Shown here in pieces: positions 1-6,684 of a stretch of 64,000 bases of DNA (position 1 is the stretch's first letter; each line of letters starts with the position of its first letter). The position numbers were made by a program, and so were the translations under genes. The notes beneath the pieces are model-generated. The model made no database searches and was not told the origin of the DNA. It saw nothing but the letters and a program-made list of their open reading frames with translations. The DNA is taken from assembly GCA_947452455.1 (NCBI GenBank), contig CANGBX010000002.1:372001-436000 (forward strand), given 5' to 3'. This DNA is from Beijerinckiaceae bacterium. GTDB lineage: Bacteria; Pseudomonadota; Alphaproteobacteria; Rhizobiales; Beijerinckiaceae.

Positions 1-567
1 GCTTTCCCTGAAGGCGATTACCCGAAGCGTTACGAAGATCTGCTTGATCCCAAATGGAAGGGCAAGATTGCCGTTGAAGCAGGTGATGCTGATTGGTTTG
101 CGACGACAGTCGAAGCCATGGGCGAGGAAAAAGGCCTGAAACTCTTCCGGGATATTGCCGACAAGAATGGCTTTCAGATTCGCAAAGGCCATACACTGCT
201 GGCCAATCTGATTGCGGCAGGTGAAGTGCCTTTCGCCGTCACGACCTATATGTTCCGTGTCCGCCAGCTCAACAAATCAGGCGCGCCCATTGCGCCGCTT
301 TATCTCGAGCCCGCGGTAGCACGCGTGAACGGGATGGGGCTGGCCGCCAATGCGCCACATCCCAATGCGACTGTGCTTTTCATGGATTGGTTGCTGACAG
401 ATGGTCAGGAAATCCTCTCGAACCATGAATTCTTCTCGACCAATAAGCGCTTTTCCTCCACGCCACCGGAAATGAAGATCATTTATGTGAATGCGGCTGA
501 TCAGATGGATAATGGCGAGAAGTGGGAAAAGCTCTTCAATGAGATTTTCGTCCGCAAGAAGCGCTGA
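1..567 (+). CDS. ABC transporter substrate-binding protein, 3' part (5' end outside window)
   Basis: Open reading frame entering from the left edge in frame 1 and ending at a TGA; 188 residues are visible. The reading, with a PKRYEDLLDPKWKGKIAVE stretch near the start, matches the middle and C-terminal lobe of periplasmic solute-binding proteins of the iron(III)/FbpA-like class (PF13416/PF13531 type). These capture a ligand in the periplasm for an inner-membrane ABC importer. The signal peptide and N-terminal lobe are missing, so the substrate cannot be named. The permease and ATPase genes are not in the window and could lie to the left. The next gene is convergent. Confidence 0.8.
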   Translation, partial: AFPEGDYPKRYEDLLDPKWKGKIAVEAGDADWFATTVEAMGEEKGLKLFRDIADKNGFQIRKGHTLLANLIAAGEVPFAVTTYMFRVRQLNKSGAPIAPLYLEPAVARVNGMGLAANAPHPNATVLFMDWLLTDGQEILSNHEFFSTNKRFSSTPPEMKIIYVNAADQMDNGEKWEKLFNEIFVRKKR

Positions 568-600
568 TACGCCCCTCTTCATCGAATAGAAACAGCAAAT

Positions 601-628
601 ACCCAGATCAGCCCAGACTGATCTGGGT
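601..628. terminator. Stem-loop between convergent genes
   Basis: Perfect 10-bp inverted repeat ACCCAGATCA / TGATCTGGGT with an 8-nt loop, 33 nt after the solute-binding-protein stop and at the stop of the convergent lipoprotein gene. The following T-tract is weak on both strands, so it is a possible bidirectional terminator rather than a textbook one. Confidence 0.45.
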
Positions 629-876
629 CATTGTCGCCAGATCGGCCTGCCAAGATAAATCGTGCGCTTTGTTGTGAGCCCGCCTGCGGCGGCACCCACA
701 ACGCCGCCAACAATAGCGCCAGTACCGGGATTACCGCCAACAACTGCACCCGCGACAGCGCCAACGCCAGCGCCAATGGCCCCGCCGCTGATTGCCCGGT
801 CAACGGGCCTTCGCCCACAAGCGCTCAGAAGTACAAGGCCGGCCATTAACACAATGATCGGTTTGAAATTGAACAT
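628..876 (-). CDS. Small glycine-zipper lipoprotein
   Basis: 82 residues with an ATG start. A hydrophobic signal segment leads to a lipobox LSAC with the lipidated Cys at position 20. Then follows a Gly/Ala-rich stretch of about 45 residues with repeated GxxxG spacing (glycine zipper, two-helix hairpin type), as in small outer-membrane or periplasmic lipoproteins of proteobacteria. The function of such proteins is generally unknown. The next minus-strand gene upstream also encodes a lipoprotein, but 46 nt separate them and co-transcription is only possible. Confidence 0.75.
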   Translation of the reverse strand: MFNFKPIIVLMAGLVLLSACGRRPVDRAISGGAIGAGVGAVAGAVVGGNPGTGAIVGGVVGAAAGGLTTKRTIYLGRPIWRQ

Positions 877-922
877 GTCCGAGCGCCTATGGTTTAGAGA
901 AAGACAGATAATTGTCTTGCGA

Positions 923-1234
923 TCATTCTTCTGTCGTTGTGGTACTTTTCTTAGTCGTCGTCTTATTCATGAGACCACGTGGATCACGGCTGGTTTCAGA
1001 TGTAACGCTTTGCTTACGCCGACCACGACTGTCGACTGAAACATCTGTATTTGTTTTGTTCGAGGTCGTTGTTCCCTTGGAATCCGTGTAGGAATCATTG
1101 GTTTCATATGAGCCTGGAGCTCTGAGCATCATCCGGCGCTCATGTGCGCAGCCTGCTAAAGTCAGACTGGTTGTTGCAATAACTGCAATCAACCAAACGG
1201 GCCGACGAATAGAAAAATTGAGATCGCTTTTCAT
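923..1234 (-). CDS. Putative lipoprotein, Ser/Thr-rich
   Basis: 103 residues. An AAGGA-type ribosome binding site precedes the ATG. The N-terminus has Arg residues, a hydrophobic segment and the lipobox LAGC (Cys29), supporting export and lipidation. The rest is low-complexity, polar, rich in Ser, Thr, Lys and Asp, and ends in a run of KTTTKKSTTTTEE, so it is probably unstructured. No family recognised. It sits between another small lipoprotein gene and a DUF3309 gene on the same strand. Confidence 0.65.
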   Translation of the reverse strand: MKSDLNFSIRRPVWLIAVIATTSLTLAGCAHERRMMLRAPGSYETNDSYTDSKGTTTSNKTNTDVSVDSRGRRKQSVTSETSRDPRGLMNKTTTKKSTTTTEE

Positions 1235-1255
1235 GGCATATTCCTTTTTTTGAAA

Positions 1256-1414
1256 TTAGATTCGTCCATTGAGGACAAGCAAAAGTATAATGATCAAAAG
1301 AATGCCTGTTCCGCCGCTGGGGTAATAGCCCCATTCTCGGCTATGGGGCCAAGTTGGCAGAACCCCAATTAAAACGAGAAAAAGAAAAATTATGAGCAGT
1401 GTTGCTATCGACAT
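1256..1414 (-). CDS. DUF3309-type small membrane protein
   Basis: 52 residues starting MSIATLLIIF. I chose the ATG at 1414 because GAGGAT lies 5 nt upstream; the frame stays open further upstream, but that extension is polar and unlike the family. The protein has a hydrophobic helix, a short loop with PTWPHSREWGYYPSGG, and a second hydrophobic helix ending in LLLVLNGRI. This pattern matches the DUF3309 family of tiny membrane proteins common in alpha- and betaproteobacteria. Function is unknown. It lies 21 nt upstream of the lipoprotein gene on the same strand. Confidence 0.8.
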   Translation of the reverse strand: MSIATLLIIFLFLVLIGVLPTWPHSREWGYYPSGGTGILLIIILLLVLNGRI

Positions 1415-1527
1415 GTGATCCTCATCGTCAGAGCCATCAGCATTTTGTCGTGATGCATATAAGGATGCGATGTGATTTATTTGGTTGTTTGAGAGAGAAC
1501 TTAAGCTCGACAAGTCTGAAATAGTTT

Positions 1528-1562
1528 TAAAAAATCGCCCGCATGAATGAATTTGCGGGCGA
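1528..1562 (-). terminator. Rho-independent terminator of the csbD-like gene
   Basis: Inverted repeat TCGCCCGCA / TGCGGGCGA with a 10-nt loop, followed on the minus strand by ATTTTTTAAAAC. It lies 20 nt after the stop of the CsbD-like gene and separates it from the DUF3309 gene. Confidence 0.8.
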
Positions 1563-1582
1563 CTTTATAAGATGTTTAAAAA

Positions 1583-1804
1583 TTAGGCTGACTTGATTTC
1601 GCTATCATGTGTTGCGTCTTCAATCACTTTGATTTGCTTTTCAGCGTCTTCTTTTGAAAGCCCGTAATGTTCTTTGACTTTTCCAAGAAAAGTCTCGCGC
1701 TTTCCATCATATAACGTGATGTCATCACCCGTCAGCTTTCCCCACTTCTCCTTAAGCTTACCAGCAATCTGCTCAGCTTTGCCTTGAATCTGTTCCTTGT
1801 TCAT
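1583..1804 (-). CDS. CsbD family stress-response protein
   Basis: 73 residues, starting MNKEQIQGKAEQIAGKLKEK after a GGAG site. It shows the CsbD signature: N-terminal KGK(A/E)xx(A/I)xGKLKEKWGKLTGDD followed by a Lys/Glu-rich helix ending near the C-terminus with KEDAEKQI. CsbD-like proteins are small, soluble, charged, and typically induced by general stress; their biochemical role is unknown. The gene is monocistronic: its own terminator follows and a divergent Crp/Fnr-family gene lies upstream. A hairpin sits in its 5' leader. Confidence 0.88.
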   Translation of the reverse strand: MNKEQIQGKAEQIAGKLKEKWGKLTGDDITLYDGKRETFLGKVKEHYGLSKEDAEKQIKVIEDATHDSEIKSA

Positions 1805-1822
1805 TTGGAAACTCCGACCGGG

Positions 1823-1845
1823 TTAAGCTGCCATTTGCAGCTTAA
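1823..1845 (-). promoter_or_regulatory. Perfect hairpin in the leader of the csbD-like gene
   Basis: TTAAGCTGC / GCAGCTTAA, nine paired bases with a CATTT loop (plus-strand reading), ending 18 nt before the CsbD-like start codon. It could be an mRNA hairpin affecting translation or a palindromic operator; the sequence does not decide between them. Confidence 0.4.
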
Positions 1846-2104
1846 GTCGATATAAATGTTCGGAAATAAGGAAACGATGCGGGATTTTGAAGAGCATAAA
1901 AAATAGTCATAAGCGTCATTGTCTCATTCACAAATCATCCCTCAATTTATAACACCTAAGCATGCTAATATGCTAAGTTATTGCTGTTGATCGTATATGA
2001 TTGAACGATGAAGACGTGTCTTGCTAAACCTTGCTGGTATTCATTTCAAATAAATCATCGAGACAATTTTTATATGTAAATTTAACCCAGGAATTTTTAG
2101 TGCA

Positions 2105-2860
2105 ATGAAATCCGTGACCGACAAGAGTTCACGCGTCACATCACGTAACGCTGCAATTGATCTCTTGAGGTCTTTGCCGTTGTTTTCGGGATTGGATGAA
2201 ACTGAAATAGAGTTTTTTGCGGCAGCTTCTCGTTCCCGCACTCTCGTCAAAGGGCAAAACCTGTATTTGGAAGGTGAAGTCGCTCAGTATTTCTATGTCA
2301 TCATTGCGGGCTGGATCAAACTATTACACGTGACAGAGTCCGGTGATGAGGTGATCCTGGCAATGATCTCAAAACTTGCTGTGACAGGGGAATCGTCGTT
2401 ATTTGAAAATGGTCACCATGCTGCCACAGCACAAATTGTCGAGGATGCTTTGATCCTCAGCTTGCCAATTGCTCTTTTGAAATCTCAAATCGCGTCTAAC
2501 ACAAAATTGGCAATCAATATGATGACCTCGATGATTCAATATCAACGGCGCCATGAAATGCAAGTCGAACAATTTTTGCTCTACAGCGCACCCCAGCGCA
2601 TCGGATGTTTTATCCTCGATTTGTGTCTCGTCCAGAATCATCGGGACGGGTTCGAATTGGAATTACCTTATGACAAACGGCTCATAGCCAATTTGCTTGG
2701 AATGAAGGGGCCGACATTTTCACGTGCCTTGAATATTTTACGAGATGCTACGGGCACAAAAATAACGGGGACGCATGTCACAATTTCATCAATCAAGAAA
2801 TTACTTCTATATGTCGATGGCTGCTATTTGTCTCATCATGTCATCAAAACGCATAAATGA
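2105..2860 (+). CDS. Crp/Fnr family transcriptional regulator
   Basis: 251 residues. Residues about 25-140 form a cyclic-nucleotide-binding-like beta-roll (PLFSGLDETEIEFF; GWIKLLHVTESGDEV). A dimerisation helix follows, then a winged helix-turn-helix near 185-230 (KRLIANLLGMKGPTFSRAL), the usual Crp-type recognition helix region. The N-terminal cysteine cluster of true FNR is absent, so an iron-sulphur oxygen sensor is unlikely; the ligand is unknown. It is divergent from the CsbD-like gene across an AT-rich 300-nt spacer, which contains a rough TTGAT...ATTGA pair but no convincing Crp/Fnr box. It may control the neighbouring stress-type genes; this is inference. Confidence 0.85.
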   Translation: MKSVTDKSSRVTSRNAAIDLLRSLPLFSGLDETEIEFFAAASRSRTLVKGQNLYLEGEVAQYFYVIIAGWIKLLHVTESGDEVILAMISKLAVTGESSLFENGHHAATAQIVEDALILSLPIALLKSQIASNTKLAINMMTSMIQYQRRHEMQVEQFLLYSAPQRIGCFILDLCLVQNHRDGFELELPYDKRLIANLLGMKGPTFSRALNILRDATGTKITGTHVTISSIKKLLLYVDGCYLSHHVIKTHK

Positions 2861-2884
2861 ATGAGTGATACATTCACTATCAGC

Positions 2885-3268
2885 CTAATTCGGCTCCAAA
2901 AGATATTGCAGCCAACCCCATTGTAATCGTGCCGGGTTGGTGATGTATTTTTCCGGTTGGTTGATGACGCGCTTCATATATTGATATGAAAATGGCCAAG
3001 CCTCATCCGTTTGCAAATCCTTTTTCTCACTGATTTCTATTTTCATTTCTGGCGTTAAACGAAGCATGTAGGCTAGCTTCGGGCGATCATCAAACACCAC
3101 GGCGTGGATCAGGGAGCTTTTCTCTGGACCTTTGAGACGCGCATTCCAGATTTCTGTATATGGAAATTTGTCTTTATTCCTCTCAATCGCCTGATTGCAG
3201 ACATCCAGATATTGACGGAATACGTTTTCATATTCGGTTTCGTTTGCCAGTCCATCAGATATCGGCAT
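2885..3268 (-). CDS. Hypothetical protein downstream of SYLF gene
   Basis: 127 residues with a GAGAGG site before the ATG. No signal peptide or membrane helix is visible. The protein is mixed charged and aromatic, with Trp/Tyr-rich segments (WPFSYQYMKRV, LQWGWLQYLL). I do not recognise a family. It begins 25 nt after the stop of the SYLF-domain gene on the same strand, so the two are probably co-transcribed. It converges with the Crp/Fnr-family gene. AT-rich like its neighbours. Confidence 0.6.
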   Translation of the reverse strand: MPISDGLANETEYENVFRQYLDVCNQAIERNKDKFPYTEIWNARLKGPEKSSLIHAVVFDDRPKLAYMLRLTPEMKIEISEKKDLQTDEAWPFSYQYMKRVINQPEKYITNPARLQWGWLQYLLEPN

Positions 3269-3293
3269 GTCCGCCTCTCAGAATTTCATGAAT

Positions 3294-3845
3294 TCACTTT
3301 TTGATGCGAGTTATCTTAGTTCCTTCAATACTTAGAGACGCCATCAAACCTTGCTGATCAAAGATGAAAGCATAAGCGTCATCTTTCAATGTTGATGAGG
3401 ATAAGTTTCGTGCGCCACCTTCATCAACAACGACAACAGTCGGACCAACCCCGATTTCCAGCCCCTGTGTATCGCGGATATATTGAATAGCTTTATCCGT
3501 CATCAGAAACACAACATATCCATAGGATTGCGCGCCTGCTTGCCATCCAAAAGTGACACTGACTGAATTTACATATCCATCAAATTGTGTCCCCTTCATC
3601 ACGACACCTTCGCCATAGGCGCCACCAAAAATAAGCCCAGCCTTGACAATGTTTGGAAAGATCAATGTCGCCTTTGCCTTTTTCGAGACGACAGAAGCAA
3701 TCGGATTGGCTTTCACTAAAAGCGCCAAAGCTTGTTTAGCATCTACCTTGAGATCTTCCGGTGTACCGGCTTGAACTAAAGTTGGGAGACCCGCCAAAGC
3801 AACCAAAACGAGTGACATTAAAAATGAACGTATTGTTTTCAACAT
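3294..3845 (-). CDS. SYLF-domain (YSC84-related) periplasmic protein
   Basis: 183 residues from the ATG at 3845, chosen because AAAGGA precedes it and because translation then opens with a good signal peptide (MLKTIRSFLMSLVLVALAG, cleavage near VQA-GT). The mature part has the SYLF/Ysc84 core: KAKATLIFPNIVKAGLIFGG, then YGEGVV, then a FGWQAGAQSYGYVVFLMTD segment and a C-terminal beta-rich part. Eukaryotic SYLF domains bind phosphoinositides and actin. Bacterial versions are exported proteins of unknown role, often stress-linked. Probable operon with the 127-residue protein gene downstream. Confidence 0.85.
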   Translation of the reverse strand: MLKTIRSFLMSLVLVALAGLPTLVQAGTPEDLKVDAKQALALLVKANPIASVVSKKAKATLIFPNIVKAGLIFGGAYGEGVVMKGTQFDGYVNSVSVTFGWQAGAQSYGYVVFLMTDKAIQYIRDTQGLEIGVGPTVVVVDEGGARNLSSSTLKDDAYAFIFDQQGLMASLSIEGTKITRIKK

Positions 3846-3973
3846 GAATGGATCCTTTTTATTGGAAGTTTTTGGAACCCTTTCTTTACCTCTGTTGTGG
3901 GTCACCATTTTTTCTTTGGACAATTCTGTTTCCATAAACTGTTATTATTATTGCATTGATCAGGAGATGAGAG

Positions 3974-4783
3974 ATGCAAAAACGAGCGACAATTTTAAAT
4001 ATCAGCGCTGATGTAAGCGCTGAAAAAATGCTTCGGCGCATACTTGCCGATTTTAATTGTCATATCTATTCAATCTTGCCTGGTCCTCAGTCTCTACGCA
4101 TGTGTCTTACGCTACAGCCTGAGCTTATTTTTATTGATCATGAATATCCTGCCTGTAACGCAAGCACACTCATTCCAGCTTTGCGCGCGGTATGTCAGAC
4201 ACCCATCATTGTTTTGTCCTCCCATTCCAGCGATTTGGAATTGGTCGAATTTTTATCACTTGGCGCCAATGATTATATCGGGCGGCCCTTTCCTTCAGAT
4301 GTTCTGGTTGCCCGCACCAAAGCGTCATTGCGCACGCGCGCAGTCAAACTTGCAGGTGCACCAGAGCTGATTAACGGGTACTTGCGGCTAGACCTTGTAA
4401 GGCACGCGGTTTTTGTGGCCGATAAACCCATGTCTTTCACTCCGAAGGAATATGATCTCCTGCAATATTTCCTGATCAATCGCGGTAAAATGTTGAGCCA
4501 TAGAGAAATCTTGCGCGCTGTTTGGGGCCCCGCACATTCTGATGATGCTATTTATTTGAGAGTTTATATTGGACAGATCAGGCGTAAAATTGAAACCTGC
4601 TCAACCCATCACAGTATGATCAAATCCGAGTGTGGTATCGGCTATAGAATGGAAATAATCGGTCCTGAGAGCTCAAAGGTTCCATTTTTGGACGTGATCG
4701 ATGTCGGCTCAATCATGAGTGGGGAGCAGCACCCTGCGACAAGAGTGCAAATCGGCGAGACAAACCATTCGCTGACGATGTAA
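3974..4783 (+). CDS. Orphan OmpR-type response regulator with degenerate receiver
   Basis: 269 residues with a strong AGGAGATGAGAG site before the ATG. An N-terminal receiver-like domain (about 5-120) is followed by an OmpR/PhoB winged helix (about 135-230) with the typical FTPKEYDLLQYFLINRGKML and YLRVYIGQIRRKIE features. The phospho-acceptor position is present (FIDHEYP, Asp55), but the acidic pair is reduced (SAD at 11-13) and the conserved Lys is Arg (IGRPF, residue 104). This suggests weak or no phosphorylation control. About 35 residues extend beyond the DNA-binding domain. No histidine kinase is adjacent. Closest remembered relatives are KdpE-like regulators, but no kdp genes are here. 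Confidence 0.82.
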   Translation: MQKRATILNISADVSAEKMLRRILADFNCHIYSILPGPQSLRMCLTLQPELIFIDHEYPACNASTLIPALRAVCQTPIIVLSSHSSDLELVEFLSLGANDYIGRPFPSDVLVARTKASLRTRAVKLAGAPELINGYLRLDLVRHAVFVADKPMSFTPKEYDLLQYFLINRGKMLSHREILRAVWGPAHSDDAIYLRVYIGQIRRKIETCSTHHSMIKSECGIGYRMEIIGPESSKVPFLDVIDVGSIMSGEQHPATRVQIGETNHSLTM

Positions 4784-4862
4784 TTTTCTTGAATCATGGG
4801 ATTGTTTGAATTATTCATTTTACAAGTAAGATAAATCACCCCGTCGCCTTTTGTTTGCCTTG

Positions 4863-5849
4863 ATGTCTTCAGTAGAAAACAACTCTCGTTCAAAACGTAT
4901 CTTTCTCCTTGGTGCGACCGGTACGATTGGTCGCGCGACTGCTCGTGCGCTCAAAGAAAGAGGCTATCACGTCGTCTGTTTTGTGAGAGATCGCAAAAAA
5001 GCACGCCCGCATCTGCCTGGCATTGAATTGCGGGAAGGGCAGGTGACAGATCCCGCCTCTCTTGAGCGAGATGGCTTTCGGGGCGAGGCTTTTGATGCGC
5101 TCGTTTCCTGCTTGGCCTCGCGCACCGGTGTCAAGCGGGATGCTTGGGCGATTGATCACCGCGCTCATGTCGAGGCTTTGCGTGCTGCACAGAACGTTGG
5201 CGTCAAGCATGTGGTTTTACTCTCGGCTATTTGCGTCCAAAAGCCCTTACTGGCTTTTCAAAAGGCCAAACTCGCTTTCGAGGCAGAGCTCATCGCTTCG
5301 GGCGTAATTTATTCCATTGTTCGCCCAACTGCCTTTTTCAAATCGCTTTCCGGACAAGTGGCTCGGGTGAAAGCTGGACGGCCCTATATTCATTTTGGTG
5401 ATGGCACAATCACGGCTTGCAAGCCGATCAGCGATCATGACCTTGGGTCATTTATGGCTGATTGTCTGACGGAAAAAAGTCGCTGGAACAAAATCTTGCC
5501 GATTGGTGGGCCCGGCCCCGCTCTCACACCACGCGAGCAGGGTGCTCTCATTTTTGCAGCGACCGGTCGCGAACCCAAATATCAGAAAATGCCCATTAGC
5601 ATTCTGTCATTCATTCGCGGCTGTTTAGCAGTGCTTGGTCTCTTCAGTCGAAAACTTGCCGATAAAGCGGAGCTAGCCAGCATCGGCCTTTATTATGCCC
5701 GCGAATCCATGCTCGTTCTTGATCCCGTCACAGGCCGCTACGATGCCGATGCAACACCAAGCTTTGGCACGCATACACTTGCTGATCATTATAAGCGGAT
5801 GGTCCAAGGCAAAGTTGCCGATGACCGCGGAGACCATGCGGTCTTTTGA
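4863..5849 (+). CDS. bciA: BciA, divinyl (proto)chlorophyllide a 8-vinyl-reductase
   Basis: 328 residues from the ATG at 4863; the frame is open 12 nt further to a TTG. An N-terminal Rossmann motif GATGTIG binds NADPH. Hallmarks of the DVR/BciA family follow in order: VSCLASR, HVVLLSAICVQKPLLAFQKAK, SIVRPTAFFKSL, ACKPISDHDL, LPIGGPGPALTPREQG, YYARESMLVLD and ATPSFGT, matching the plant DVR and purple-bacterial BciA as I remember them almost block for block. The enzyme reduces the C8 vinyl group of divinyl chlorophyllide in (bacterio)chlorophyll synthesis. The gene stands alone: no bch, crt or puf genes are nearby, which is also seen in some purple bacteria. Strong hint of phototrophy. Confidence 0.93.
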   Translation: MSSVENNSRSKRIFLLGATGTIGRATARALKERGYHVVCFVRDRKKARPHLPGIELREGQVTDPASLERDGFRGEAFDALVSCLASRTGVKRDAWAIDHRAHVEALRAAQNVGVKHVVLLSAICVQKPLLAFQKAKLAFEAELIASGVIYSIVRPTAFFKSLSGQVARVKAGRPYIHFGDGTITACKPISDHDLGSFMADCLTEKSRWNKILPIGGPGPALTPREQGALIFAATGREPKYQKMPISILSFIRGCLAVLGLFSRKLADKAELASIGLYYARESMLVLDPVTGRYDADATPSFGTHTLADHYKRMVQGKVADDRGDHAVF

Positions 5850-5891
5850 GCAGCGCTATATTGATGATGCACATACAGACGATTGAGGGAA

Positions 5892-5981
5892 TGGCGGAAG
5901 GGGTGAGATTCGAACTCACGGTAGACTTTCACCTACGCTAGTTTTCAAGACTAGAGCCTTAAACCACTCGGCCACCCTTCC
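5892..5981 (-). tRNA. tRNA-Ser (anticodon UGA)
   Basis: Read on the minus strand: acceptor GGAAGGG pairs with CCCTTCC, then discriminator G and an encoded CCA. The D-arm is GGCCGAGTGGTTTAAGGC. The anticodon arm CTAGTCTTGAAAACTAG has TGA at the anticodon. A long variable arm GCGTAGGTGAAAGTCTACC gives the class II shape, and the T-arm is GTGAGTTCGAATCTCAC. The 90-nt length fits tRNA-Ser. It lies between bciA and a divergent small exported protein gene. Confidence 0.97.
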
Positions 5982-5990
5982 GTGCCGCTC

Positions 5991-6019
5991 TCTCTAGGAG
6001 GGGCGGCGCGTCTGGTCAA
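5991..6019 (-). promoter_or_regulatory. Sigma70-type promoter for tRNA-Ser
   Basis: On the minus strand TTGACC, a 17-nt spacer, then TAGAGA. The predicted start falls about 3 nt upstream of the mature tRNA 5' end. Strong -35 element and ideal spacing. Confidence 0.6.
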
Positions 6020-6072
6020 CCGCTCGCGGGTTTTTGAAGGGTCCATTCCGGGCCTTTCTGCGTAAATAGACA

Positions 6073-6462
6073 ATGATCCGCATCTTGGCTCTCACATTAG
6101 TCTCCCTCGCGTCCCCAACGGCTGCCGATACACCACCACTGGCTGGCCCGGCACTGGACCGGGCTGTTTCAGGGCGTCGCATCTATCTCGCCACCCCTTT
6201 AGGTGGCGAATTTCCGATGAATTATTACAAGGATGGTCGTCTGGATGCGCAGGGCGAGGCTTCGGGCCTTGGTCGACTGGCCAGACCGCAGGATTCCGGC
6301 CGTTGGTGGGTAGATGGCAGCCGCCTCTGCCAGAAATGGACGAGCTGGTATGACGGGCGCACCTTTTGCTTCGTTTTGCGCCCAGTGGACGAAAAAAGGC
6401 TGGCTTGGGAGCGTGATGATGGGATCTCAGGCATCGCCCGCATTGGCGATGAGAAGCCCTAA
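6073..6462 (+). CDS. Hypothetical exported protein
   Basis: 129 residues with a short signal peptide (MIRILALTLVSLASPTAA, cleavage near TAA-DT). The mature protein has YLATPLGGEFPMNYYKDGRL, two Cys residues (LCQKW, TFCFVL) and Trp-rich strands, resembling small periplasmic alphaproteobacterial proteins of unknown function, possibly of a lipocalin-like beta fold. No family is assigned with confidence. It is followed, after about 220 nt, by rlpA on the same strand. Confidence 0.65.
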   Translation: MIRILALTLVSLASPTAADTPPLAGPALDRAVSGRRIYLATPLGGEFPMNYYKDGRLDAQGEASGLGRLARPQDSGRWWVDGSRLCQKWTSWYDGRTFCFVLRPVDEKRLAWERDDGISGIARIGDEKP

Positions 6463-6684
6463 AACCCGTTTTTGACCTTATTTTGTCCCATTTTGAGACT
6501 GATACTTGGCTGTGAGAAGCCTCGTCCTATCTCGGAACGCTTCGTTAACCCCCGACAGCCAAAGGTGACTTTGCTGGGTTGTTTGATTCTCCCCAAGAGC
6601 TTTGGCCAAGACGTGGTCAAGCTTTCGGATTTGAGGCAGACTTGCTCGTCGTGTTCAGTGGAGTGTCGTTCCGCGTCTTGCCTC

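Noticed and set aside
662-1039. Pro/Thr/Ala-rich plus-strand frame of 125 codons
   Set aside because: It is the complement of the glycine-zipper and Ser/Thr-rich lipoprotein genes; composition explains the pattern.
1960-2104. Fnr/Crp-type box (TTGATcgtatatGATTGA) upstream of the Crp/Fnr-family gene
   Set aside because: Half-sites are only partly symmetrical and the spacing is wrong for TTGAT-N4-ATCAA.
620-5981. Genomic island integrated at the tRNA-Ser 3' end
   Set aside because: The AT-rich patch lies on the 3' side of the tRNA, but bciA is between, no integrase is present and I found no repeat of the tRNA 3' end.
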